The translations under genes and the position numbers were made by a program. From Actinomycetes bacterium (GTDB lineage Bacteria > Actinomycetota > Actinomycetes > Mycobacteriales > Mycobacteriaceae): 64,000 bases of DNA. Of the stretch, positions 1 to 6,283 are shown piece after piece. Location: NCBI GenBank assembly GCA_023418505.1, contig JAEZZR010000005.1, forward strand, positions 1 through 64,000, written 5' to 3'. Under the pieces are notes generated by a model. It saw only the letters and a list, made by a program, of their open reading frames with translations. It had not been told where the DNA came from and did no database searches. Numbering within the stretch: position 1 is the stretch's first letter; every line of letters begins with the position of its first letter.

Positions 1-29
1 GCAAGCCGCTTCTGATTAAGGAAGAGGGG

Positions 30-545
30 ATGGCTGCTGCGGTTTATCGGTTGAATACGGCATCATCACCGTTGGATGCAACGCTTCGTAGTGATGGTTA
101 TTGGGATTATAAGAACGGTCAGTGGGCGCTACGATACCCATGCGAGATCCCTGAAGTTCGCCATAGGACTATGAATGCAGGTTTCGTAATTTCAGATATT
201 GAAGAAAAATACCGGCTAAATCCGTTTAACCGAGCATGTGGCATAAATGTTTCGGAATTTATGGGTGTTCAGATGGTGCTCTACAAATACGATCGAGCTA
301 ACGGAGATGGGAGCGTAGTTCCTTATAATCAAAAGCAATCAGACGGCTTTGAATACCTCACAATTTCGATGCCAACGATAGCTGGTCAAGAGTGTTACGC
401 GTTTGTAGAAACGCAGGCCGGGCCGATCGGAGTGACCGCTCCTGTAATGGCGAAAATTGATGAGAACCATAAAACATTTGAAACATTCGATGTAGCCTGT
501 GATAGGGCTGAACAAGACTTGAAAAAGATTTTTTGGGGGGATTAG
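30..545 (+). CDS. Hypothetical protein, DUF3558-like (possibly 5' partial)
   Basis: I do not recognise this protein firmly. The spacing of its cysteines (a Pro-Cys pair near residue 38, a Cys near 70, one near 122) and a C-terminal segment with Ala-Cys-Asp-Arg-Ala-Glu near residue 155 recall the DUF3558 family of actinobacterial exported lipoproteins, but no signal peptide or lipobox is visible. The frame stays open from the first ATG back to the window edge, and the purine-rich stretch before that ATG is too close to serve as a normal ribosome binding site, so the true start and an export signal may lie upstream. Its base composition is clearly more AT-rich than the genes from 3.5 kb on. It ends one base before the next gene, so the two are probably cotranscribed. 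No function is assigned. Confidence 0.5.
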   Translation: MAAAVYRLNTASSPLDATLRSDGYWDYKNGQWALRYPCEIPEVRHRTMNAGFVISDIEEKYRLNPFNRACGINVSEFMGVQMVLYKYDRANGDGSVVPYNQKQSDGFEYLTISMPTIAGQECYAFVETQAGPIGVTAPVMAKIDENHKTFETFDVACDRAEQDLKKIFWGD

Positions 546-546
546 A

Positions 547-2373
547 ATGCTTGAACTTCATGCAGATCTATCTTCAATCAGTGCCGGAAAATTTGGCCTG
601 GAGGCGACTGCTGATCTGACATTGTTTACTTTAAGGGGGTCAATATCTCTAGCCGGTTATTCGCCGGTGTCGTCGATGCAGGCTGTAGCAGCTCAACACC
701 AAGCTGCGATCTCAGGAAGCTTTGGTTCTGCTGTTGCTATCGCTGAGCTAATGAGAAACCAACTGCTGTGGGCAGGACAAAACCTGGGCGAACTGGAAAC
801 GGCACTACGAGCCCATGAAGCATCGTTGGCTGAGGCGTTTGCCAAATTCGATTTCCTCACCGATGCACCCACCATCGGACAAATCAACAAAATCGACGCA
901 TCCGCGCCTGTTCCAGTGGCGTTTATCGACCGCCCAGTATTCGCCCCAGGAGCGTTGACGTTTACCCCAGCTGTGTTGGGCGCTGAAGCCACAATGGGTT
1001 TAGAAGAACTCCTGGCGATGTTTGAAGCGACTAATGATGCAGCTGTCGGTGACGCGGTGGCGTTTTGGACACAATACGCCACCATGATGTCCGATATTGC
1101 CTCACAAGTGTTGACTGTCACTGGTGATCTGATTTCCTCAAACACAGGGGAAGTATTTATTGCCGCTGATGCGACACTGACCTCAATGGCGATGACCGCC
1201 GATCGTATCGCTAGCACTGCAGGTGTGATGGCAGGACACTTACAAGTACTACCAGCAGTGAAGTCAATGGCGGTGAATCACTTGTCGATTATTGCTGGCC
1301 AATCACAGTTCATTGATAACCCAGTGGAAAAAGAGGCGTTTGAACGCACAGCGATTACCCAGTTTATGACCGGGTCTTATTTGCCTCAGCTTCAGCATGC
1401 GGTTCCGAAGGTGGTGTCGTTGGCGGATCCTGCTGGTGTTGGTGGAGTCTCCTCGGTTGTCGATGTTGCCACGTCCCCGAAGGGTGCGACTGTGGCGGGT
1501 TCCTTTGAACTCTCTGGCAGTCCTATCTCTGGTGGGGTGCAACCGTCGTCGGCGGTATCTGCCACATCGTCGGCTGTGGGTTCGTCACCGCAGGCAATGG
1601 CGGGCGGTTCTAGTGCTTTTTCGGCTGCTCCTGGAGTGACAAGTGGTTCGGGGACTGGTGGTGTAAGCCCGACGGGGATGAACAGCGCACCAACTTCCGC
1701 TTCGGGTGGCACTCCAGTGAGTACTGGTGGTGGTTTCAATGGTGCTCCTGCTGGTATGGCAGGGGCTGGTGTGGGCAATCCTGGTGGTGCTTCTTCGGGT
1801 GGTGGAGTCAATGCTGCTGGTTTTAACACAGTAGGTGGCAATCACGCGGCACAGTCAGGTGGGCAGGGCGTTACTGGTGGTCATGCGGGTTCGGCCAGCA
1901 GGGGAGTTCGAAATGGCAATGGCAGCACCGGCTTTGGGGCTGGTGGTATCGGCAGTGGTGTTGGTGGTCGAGTCGGCGGTGGCTTCGGTGGGTTTGTTGG
2001 TGGCGTGCCTGGCGGTGTTGGCAATGGGCTGCAGGGTGGTTCGCCTGGCGGCTCAGGTAATTCATCGCAGACTGGATCGACTCATAACACCTCTGCTGCT
2101 CGTGGTGGTTCTGGTTCACTCGGTTCTGGTAGCGCAGGCGTTGGTGCTGGTGGCATCCTCAACCAAGGTGCGAACAATGGTGGTTCGGCGAAGGTGCAGA
2201 AGGCTCGGGTACCGCGGGCATCAGTGGCGGTGCGAACCCGTAGGGTCAATGGGTTGGTGTCTGCTGAGGATTATGAGCAGTATCAGTACCAGTTGGAGTT
2301 ATTCGGTGAGCGTCCGAAGACGGTTAATCCGATTATCGGTGGCTTAGGGCGCCGTAAGAAAAAGAAGATTTAG
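547..2373 (+). CDS. Large Gly/Ser-rich protein with helical N-terminal region, possible type VII (WXG/PPE-like) substrate
   Basis: This 608-residue protein has two parts. Residues 1-300 are Ala-rich and look alpha-helical, with a Trp-Ala-Gly at 75-77 and a segment around 160-290 that resembles the helical domain of PPE/WXG-type proteins. Residues 330-545 are a low-complexity Gly/Ser/Asn/Thr tract, and the last 50 residues are basic with Tyr/Gln and end in a run of lysines. There is no Sec or Tat signal peptide and no membrane segment. It starts one base after the preceding gene, so the pair is likely one unit. A role as a type VII (ESX) secretion substrate is inference from domain style only. 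No EsxA/B, EccC or other secretion component is visible. It could instead be a surface or cell-wall-linked protein. Confidence 0.6.
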   Translation: MLELHADLSSISAGKFGLEATADLTLFTLRGSISLAGYSPVSSMQAVAAQHQAAISGSFGSAVAIAELMRNQLLWAGQNLGELETALRAHEASLAEAFAKFDFLTDAPTIGQINKIDASAPVPVAFIDRPVFAPGALTFTPAVLGAEATMGLEELLAMFEATNDAAVGDAVAFWTQYATMMSDIASQVLTVTGDLISSNTGEVFIAADATLTSMAMTADRIASTAGVMAGHLQVLPAVKSMAVNHLSIIAGQSQFIDNPVEKEAFERTAITQFMTGSYLPQLQHAVPKVVSLADPAGVGGVSSVVDVATSPKGATVAGSFELSGSPISGGVQPSSAVSATSSAVGSSPQAMAGGSSAFSAAPGVTSGSGTGGVSPTGMNSAPTSASGGTPVSTGGGFNGAPAGMAGAGVGNPGGASSGGGVNAAGFNTVGGNHAAQSGGQGVTGGHAGSASRGVRNGNGSTGFGAGGIGSGVGGRVGGGFGGFVGGVPGGVGNGLQGGSPGGSGNSSQTGSTHNTSAARGGSGSLGSGSAGVGAGGILNQGANNGGSAKVQKARVPRASVAVRTRRVNGLVSAEDYEQYQYQLELFGERPKTVNPIIGGLGRRKKKKI

Positions 2374-2678
2374 CGTAGGGCAATGTAGCAGCTCTCTCGC
2401 ACCTTCGACAGAGTCCTGATTGATTCAGCCACTTCGTCCTATAGCGGTTTCCACTTTGATGCCGCTAGCTATGGACGTTGATCGGAAATGATAATGCATT
2501 TAACCTGAATGCCACGGCGAGACCAGTGGGTACTGGCTAAGCGCTCTTCGTCGTATAACTCGATTAATGGTTAGGCGGCAGTAGGCGTAACGGAGAACTT
2601 TGTCGCACAATGTTGGCACGCGCCTCCAGCTTTCAGCCCACGATCCAAAGCCAGCGTGTATCCCGAAGCCGCATATGC
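2374..2678. other. Intergenic stretch with a possible decayed coding fragment
   Basis: This stretch of about 300 bases lies between the Gly-rich gene and the terminator of the tRNA cluster. No intact gene is supported. On the minus strand one frame reads through about 70 codons from roughly 2680 to a stop at 2469-2471 with a single internal TAA at 2571-2573. It contains a Cys-x-x-Cys pair and a protein-like run (LIELYDEERLASTHWSRRG). It may be the remnant of a lost gene, but I cannot name a family. No promoter or riboswitch is evident. Confidence 0.35.
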
Positions 2679-2707
2679 AAAAAACCACCTGAGTTGTTCA
2701 GGTGGTT
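2679..2707 (-). terminator. Rho-independent terminator of the minus-strand tRNA cluster
   Basis: A perfect 10-bp inverted repeat (2683-2692 with 2698-2707) encloses a 5-base loop. Read on the minus strand, it is followed by six T residues (complement of 2679-2684). It lies just past the 3' end of the last minus-strand tRNA, as expected for the end of that transcript. Confidence 0.85.
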
Positions 2708-2710
2708 TAG

Positions 2711-2786
2711 TGGAGCGGATGACGGGACTCGAACCCGCGACCCTCACCTTGGCAAGGTGATGCGCTACCAACTGCGCTACATCCGC
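2711..2786 (-). tRNA. tRNA-Gly (anticodon GCC), copy 1, CCA encoded
   Basis: The minus strand folds as a full cloverleaf with a 7-bp acceptor stem (GCGGATG/CATCCGC) and a TTCGAGTCC T-loop region. The anticodon loop CTTGCCA reads GCC. The discriminator is T, and the 3' CCA is encoded at 2711-2713. The 73-base body is identical to the copy at 3060-3132, but that copy lacks an encoded CCA. It is the last gene before the terminator. Confidence 0.96.
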
Positions 2787-2812
2787 ATTGTCGGGGAATT
2801 AAATTCACCCTG

Positions 2813-2884
2813 TGCGCGATACTGGGATTGAACCAGTGACCTCTTCCGTGTCAGGGAAGCGCTCTCCCACTGAGCTAATCGCGC
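2813..2884 (-). tRNA. tRNA-Val (anticodon GAC)
   Basis: A 72-base cloverleaf on the minus strand has acceptor stem GCGCGAT/ATCGCGC, the T-arm sequence GGTTCAATCC and an anticodon loop reading CTGACAC, so the anticodon is GAC and it decodes GUC/GUU valine codons. The discriminator is A, and CCA is not encoded. It sits between the Gly and Cys tRNA genes in the same transcript. Confidence 0.95.
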
Positions 2885-2908
2885 ATCTATAATCCAGTGG
2901 ATTACTTG

Positions 2909-2979
2909 AGGTGGAAACGGGAATCGAACCCGTGTACACGGCTTTGCAGGCCGTTGCCTCGCCACTCGGCCATTCCACC
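2909..2979 (-). tRNA. tRNA-Cys (anticodon GCA)
   Basis: The minus strand shows acceptor stem GGTGGAA/TTCCACC, the T-arm GGTTCGATTCC and an anticodon loop CTGCAAA, giving GCA for cysteine codons. The discriminator base is T, the usual identity element of tRNA-Cys. CCA is not encoded. Confidence 0.96.
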
Positions 2980-3059
2980 GTGACGCGTTACCGCCTCGGT
3001 GATTCTTAAAACTCGGTCATATTCGATAAATCCGAAAGCATCGAGTAGAAAGAAATCAG

Positions 3060-3132
3060 AGCGGATGACGGGACTCGAACCCGCGACCCTCACCTTGGCA
3101 AGGTGATGCGCTACCAACTGCGCTACATCCGC
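3060..3132 (-). tRNA. tRNA-Gly (anticodon GCC), copy 2
   Basis: Its 73 bases are identical to the body of the tRNA-Gly at 2714-2786, with the same cloverleaf and GCC anticodon. Here the bases after the discriminator are not CCA, so the 3' end must be added enzymatically. It is the first gene of the minus-strand tRNA group, so the promoter should lie in 3133-3200. Confidence 0.96.
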
Positions 3133-3315
3133 GAAGCAAAACATTAGCGATTAAATAAAGGCTATCGCCGTTGTTCAGTGCGAGGAATACATTAACCCGA
3201 ATTCATTGCAGACAACAAATCGCCAGGTTATCGGCCAAGTTAAAGCCCAGATTCACTCGCCGGCGCTAACCATACACTCCCGATACACTCCAGGTTTTCG
3301 TCTTTGCGCGTTCCG

Positions 3316-3324
3316 TGCTAGATT
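3316..3324 (+). promoter_or_regulatory. Possible extended -10 promoter element upstream of tRNA-Val(CAC)
   Basis: TGCTAGATT fits the corynebacterial extended -10 pattern (TG-N-TANNNT). No convincing -35 hexamer is seen 16-18 bases upstream. It would place transcription initiation near 3331, about 100 bases before the tRNA. Confidence 0.3.
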
Positions 3325-3354
3325 ATGGCGCTGGAAGCTGAAGTTAGTTCGCTG

Positions 3355-3388
3355 GATTCAGCTATTCGCTTGATTCAGCTTATTGCTT
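3355..3388 (+). repeat. Imperfect 17-bp tandem duplication
   Basis: Two adjacent 17-base units (3355-3371 and 3372-3388) share the start GATTCAGCT and the end GCTT, with a few differences in between. It lies in the leader between a possible promoter and tRNA-Val. Confidence 0.6.
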
Positions 3389-3435
3389 GTTTCGGCACTC
3401 GGCACATTGCATGTCTCGAGCATTTCGCTTCCAAT

Positions 3436-3507
3436 AGTCCCATAGCTCAGTGGAAGAGCGTTCCGTTCACACCGGAAAGGTCGCTGGTTCGATCCCAGTT
3501 GGGACTA
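3436..3507 (+). tRNA. tRNA-Val (anticodon CAC)
   Basis: The 72-base plus-strand cloverleaf has acceptor stem AGTCCCA/TGGGACT, the T-arm GGTTCGATCCC and an anticodon loop TTCACAC, giving anticodon CAC for GUG valine codons. The discriminator is A, and CCA is not encoded. The next gene starts about 70 bases downstream. Confidence 0.95.
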
Positions 3508-3575
3508 CTCTTTATTTGTGGCCTGCATCACATTCCATCTGCCACCGGAACTCCCTCCAGAGTATTTTCGACAAT

Positions 3576-4199
3576 ATGGACATGGGTATTCCAATCAATA
3601 GTTCCCGTCGTACAGCACGGAACGTATTCGCATTTCTTGCGTCTCTACTTATGTTGTTCGCTGCAAGTTCGGTGTTTGCCGTGAACTTGCCGAAGGCATC
3701 GGCTCATGATGCGGTGATCCAGTCGGATCCTGCCGATGGTGCGCAGCTGGAGGAATTCCCATCGGAGTTCACGCTTACGTTTTCGGGAGAGCCGCGCGAT
3801 TCGTACAACACAGTGGCGGTAAGTGATACGGATTCCAACGAGGTTCTCTTCACCACCGAGCCGGAAATCAACGGTAATCTCGTCACTTTCAGTACCCCCA
3901 GCGATGTCAATCCAGGTGCTGGTTCGTACTTGATTGGCTTCCAGATCACGTCTTCAGATGGGCATGCTACGCGCGGGGGAGTTTCATTTTCTGTGCTTGG
4001 CGACGGTGCAACTTCGAATGAAGCAGAACAGAACCAGGATTCCCAGAATTCCACAGAGACTACAGCACAGCAGGCTGACGACGTCGAGACTCCTGCAGAA
4101 CGTACCTTCGCTTCGTGGGTGTGGTTCGTCATTGCTGGTGTGGTTATTGCCGTCATCGCTGTGATTGTCGGCGCTCGTATTGCTAATCGGAAAGGCTAA
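3576..4199 (+). CDS. CopC-like secreted copper-binding protein, membrane anchored
   Basis: The predicted 207-residue protein has an N-terminal signal peptide (hydrophobic stretch about 17-35, probable cleavage after Ala43), which would leave His44 as the mature N-terminus. In the CopC family the N-terminal His together with an Asp-x-His near the end of the domain forms the Cu(II) site. Here that pair is Asp128 and His130 in SSDGHATRGG. The beta-sandwich domain spans about 44-140, followed by an acidic Gln/Thr linker and a membrane segment at about 181-200. The frame is open further upstream but that part lies inside the tRNA-Val gene, so the ATG at 3576 (or the one at 3582) is preferred. It sits directly before a PCuAC-like lipoprotein gene and probably works with it in extracytoplasmic copper handling. 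Confidence 0.85.
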   Translation: MDMGIPINSSRRTARNVFAFLASLLMLFAASSVFAVNLPKASAHDAVIQSDPADGAQLEEFPSEFTLTFSGEPRDSYNTVAVSDTDSNEVLFTTEPEINGNLVTFSTPSDVNPGAGSYLIGFQITSSDGHATRGGVSFSVLGDGATSNEAEQNQDSQNSTETTAQQADDVETPAERTFASWVWFVIAGVVIAVIAVIVGARIANRKG

Positions 4200-4201
4200 A
4201 C

Positions 4202-4861
4202 ATGAATAAGAAACTGGCTAAAAGGGCAGGCAGTGTTTTCGCAGCGGTTGCGCTTGGGTCTATGGCCTTGGCGGGTTGCTCAAGTGATGACACGAACAAC
4301 GCTAGCCAGGAGACCTCGGTAGAAACCACGGACACCACCACCTCCGAGGAAGCGTCGGCAGCGCCCATTGTGCTTAGCGACGCTTACATCAAAGAAAAGC
4401 CAGCTGATAAAGACATGACGGCGATCTTTGGTGTAATCAACAACAACACCGATGAAGAGCTATCTCTTACCAGCTTCTGTATCGAAGGCTTGGCCGAAGG
4501 CACTCTGTTCGAGCAGCATGAAGTCGTCGATGGCCAGATGCGCGAAGTGCAAGATGGTCTGAAGATCCCTGCAGGCGGCAAGTTGGAGCTGAAGCCTGGC
4601 GGCGAGCACTTGATGATTTTGGATAACCCTGATGCTTTGGAGCAAGGTCAGGAGTTTACGATTGTATTGACCTTTAGTGATGGCTCTGAATTGACTCAGG
4701 ATATTCCTGCCCGCGTTCAGGCTGCTGGTGAAGAAGAGTATGCACCGTCCGGCGCAGGTTCTGATCACGAGCATGGTGACCACGATGGTCACGGACACGG
4801 TAACGACCACGATCACGCCGACCACGATCACGCCGATCACGAGCACGGAGATCATCACTAA
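4202..4861 (+). CDS. PCuAC-family copper chaperone lipoprotein with His-rich tail
   Basis: Residues 1-26 are a lipoprotein signal ending in the lipobox Leu-Ala-Gly-Cys. The central domain (about 55-170) carries the PCuAC signature: a His and a Met near HEVVDGQM followed about 22 residues later by His-x-Met in GEHLMIL, which in the family bind Cu(I). PCuAC proteins deliver copper to the CuA site of cytochrome c oxidase. The last 33 residues (187-219) contain 13 histidines in Asp-His/Glu-His repeats, an extra metal-binding tail; part of it arose from a perfect 15-bp tandem duplication at 4805-4834. The start is two bases after the CopC-like gene stop, so the two are translated from one message. 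Confidence 0.88.
   Translation: MNKKLAKRAGSVFAAVALGSMALAGCSSDDTNNASQETSVETTDTTTSEEASAAPIVLSDAYIKEKPADKDMTAIFGVINNNTDEELSLTSFCIEGLAEGTLFEQHEVVDGQMREVQDGLKIPAGGKLELKPGGEHLMILDNPDALEQGQEFTIVLTFSDGSELTQDIPARVQAAGEEEYAPSGAGSDHEHGDHDGHGHGNDHDHADHDHADHEHGDHH
4805..4834 (+). repeat. Perfect 15-bp tandem duplication in the His-rich tail
   Basis: The unit GACCACGATCACGCC occurs twice without a gap (4805-4819, 4820-4834) and encodes Asp-His-Asp-His-Ala twice in the PCuAC-like lipoprotein. Confidence 0.9.
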
Positions 4862-4887
4862 ACTCATTACTGAACAAGGGAAAGAGC

Positions 4888-6126
4888 ATGGGTACTGACT
4901 TTTCTCGCCGTACGTTTCTTACTGGTTTGGGTGCAGGTGCCACAGTTGGGGCAGCTGCGGTAAGTGGGATGGCTAAACCTCCGCAGGCTCACGCGATTGG
5001 TTTAGAACGTCAGCCGGAAGAAGAGCCGAAACCTCCGTTGCAGGAAGCAGTAGTGCCTTTCGACGGTGCTCATCAGGCAGGAATTCGTACCCATGCGCAG
5101 TCCCATTTATGGATGATTGCTTTTAATGCGAAATCGGGGGTGGGACTCGAAGAGTTCCGCAGGCTTTTCCGAGTCTGGACTACGGACGCACGAAAGATGA
5201 CTGCCGGCGAGGCTCCAATGACGGATCTCGAGCCGGAAATGTACTTCGCGCCCGCTAATTTAACGATCACGGTAGGTCTTGGCCCACGGTTCTTTGAGTT
5301 GATCGATCGGGAAGATGAAAAGCCAGAGTGGCTCGAACAACTTCCCGAGTATCCCGGTGACGAAATTGAGGATCGCTGGTCTGGTGGCGATATTTGCCTG
5401 CAGGTGTGTAGTGATGATCAATTGATGCTTTCGCACGCTAGCCGGTATTTGATTCGCAACGCGGCAACCTATCTGGATCTCGCGTGGATTCAGGAGGGCT
5501 TTAGAAACGCTTACGGCTCGGCTGAACGCGATCGTACGACCCGGAACCGTTTCGGTCAGATCGATGGCACCATTAATCCGCGTACCGATGAGGATTTCGA
5601 GGATCAAATTTGGATCGCAGAAGGTCCGGATTGGCTTCGTGGCGGCTCGGCGCTGGTGGTGCGTCGCATCAAGATGGACATCGAGAACTGGGATATGCTC
5701 GATCGTCCTAGCCGTGAAGAAGTAATTGGGCGGCGCTTAGATAACGGTGCGCCTTTAGGGCAGGAAAACGAACACGACCCGGTGGATCTAGAAGCTACCG
5801 ACGAATATGGCTTGCCCTATATCGATCGGAATTCCCACATGGCCTTGGCAATGCCACCACGTGAGTTCCCGCACCAACGTTTACTGCGGCGGGTCTATAA
5901 CTACGACTTGCCGCCGGAGCCGGGTAGCGACTCACTGGTGAATACCGGTCTGATTTTCGCGTGCTATCAGAAGGATCCGTTGAAGCATTTCGATCCGATT
6001 CAGCGCCGATTGGCGGAATCGGATCGCTTGAACGAGTGGATAACTCACGTTGGTTCGGCAGTTTTCGTGATACCGCGCGGGACGAACGAAAATGAATACT
6101 GGGCACAAGATTTGCTGGAAGATTAA
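4888..6126 (+). CDS. Tat-exported DyP-type heme peroxidase
   Basis: The protein has 412 residues. The N-terminus has a twin-arginine signal (SRRTFLTGLG, residues 6-15) followed by a hydrophobic Ala-rich stretch, so it should be exported folded with its cofactor. DyP peroxidases bind heme; family hallmarks are present as Gly-x-x-Asp-Gly at 223-227 (catalytic Asp226), a proximal His at 317 in NSHMALAMP and a distal Arg at 335, with the same spacing as in EfeB. It follows the copper-binding lipoprotein gene after 26 bases and has a good Shine-Dalgarno (GGGAAAGAG), which suggests one operon. EfeB-like enzymes take part in ferrous iron uptake or deferrochelation, but no efeU or efeO gene is here, so a link to copper or oxidative stress is as likely. 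Confidence 0.9.
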   Translation: MGTDFSRRTFLTGLGAGATVGAAAVSGMAKPPQAHAIGLERQPEEEPKPPLQEAVVPFDGAHQAGIRTHAQSHLWMIAFNAKSGVGLEEFRRLFRVWTTDARKMTAGEAPMTDLEPEMYFAPANLTITVGLGPRFFELIDREDEKPEWLEQLPEYPGDEIEDRWSGGDICLQVCSDDQLMLSHASRYLIRNAATYLDLAWIQEGFRNAYGSAERDRTTRNRFGQIDGTINPRTDEDFEDQIWIAEGPDWLRGGSALVVRRIKMDIENWDMLDRPSREEVIGRRLDNGAPLGQENEHDPVDLEATDEYGLPYIDRNSHMALAMPPREFPHQRLLRRVYNYDLPPEPGSDSLVNTGLIFACYQKDPLKHFDPIQRRLAESDRLNEWITHVGSAVFVIPRGTNENEYWAQDLLED

Positions 6127-6128
6127 AT

Positions 6129-6194
6129 CCTGGCGCTCTAGCTTGCCAGGAAAGTCGCAAGCCGGCGCTCTAGCTCGCCGGGAAGTCGCAAGCC
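6129..6194 (+). repeat. Two tandem hairpin units upstream of thrS
   Basis: Two copies of a roughly 32-base unit follow each other (6131-6162 and 6163-6194). Each forms a 6-bp hairpin around a shared CTCTAGCT loop: CCTGGC/GCCAGG (6129-6134 with 6145-6150) and CCGGCG/CGCCGG (6162-6167 with 6176-6181). The stems differ in sequence but stay paired. No T-run follows, so they are not typical terminators. Confidence 0.65.
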
Positions 6195-6244
6195 CGCGCG
6201 GTTGCGAATCAGCGCGGTTGCTAGCCAGTGCTAAGGTTAAATCT

Positions 6245-6253
6245 TGCTAATTT
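6245..6253 (+). promoter_or_regulatory. Possible extended -10 promoter element of thrS
   Basis: TGCTAATTT matches the TG-N-TANNNT pattern 30 bases before the GTG start of thrS. No clear -35 element is seen. Confidence 0.3.
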
Positions 6254-6283
6254 GAATTGTTCCTAAAGGAGAATGGCGCAATC

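Larger units (their letters stand above)
3133..3435. other. Divergent intergenic region between tRNA-Gly and tRNA-Val
   Basis: About 300 bases without a supported gene lie between the minus-strand tRNA group and the plus-strand tRNA-Val. It should hold promoters for both directions. Visible items are two copies of ATACACTCC (3272-3280, 3283-3291), an extended -10-like TGCTAGATT at 3316-3324, and an imperfect 17-bp tandem duplication at 3355-3388. Confidence 0.5.

Noticed and set aside
693..2347. Long frames opposite or alongside the Gly-rich gene
   Set aside because: They are by-products of the repetitive Gly/Ser codons; no ribosome binding sites or recognisable domains.
2571..2771. Minus-strand reading frame starting in tRNA-Gly
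   Set aside because: The first half is tRNA and terminator sequence in translation; only the part beyond about 2680 is kept as a possible gene relic, not as a gene.
2610..2831. Plus-strand reading frame over tRNA-Gly and tRNA-Val
   Set aside because: It lies antisense to two clear tRNA genes and gives the familiar DGTRTRDPHLG-type artefact.
3272..3291. Two ATACACTCC copies as a CRISPR or iteron
   Set aside because: Only two short copies; more likely chance or promoter-like sequence.
3450..3575. Longer start for the CopC-like gene
   Set aside because: These codons fall inside the tRNA-Val gene, and the signal peptide starts after 3576.
3325..3684. Plus-strand 119-codon frame
   Set aside because: It runs through tRNA-Val and into the CopC-like gene in another frame; no ribosome binding site or domain.
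6127..6283. T-box riboswitch upstream of thrS
   Set aside because: The conserved T-box core (AGGGTGGNACCGCG) is missing.
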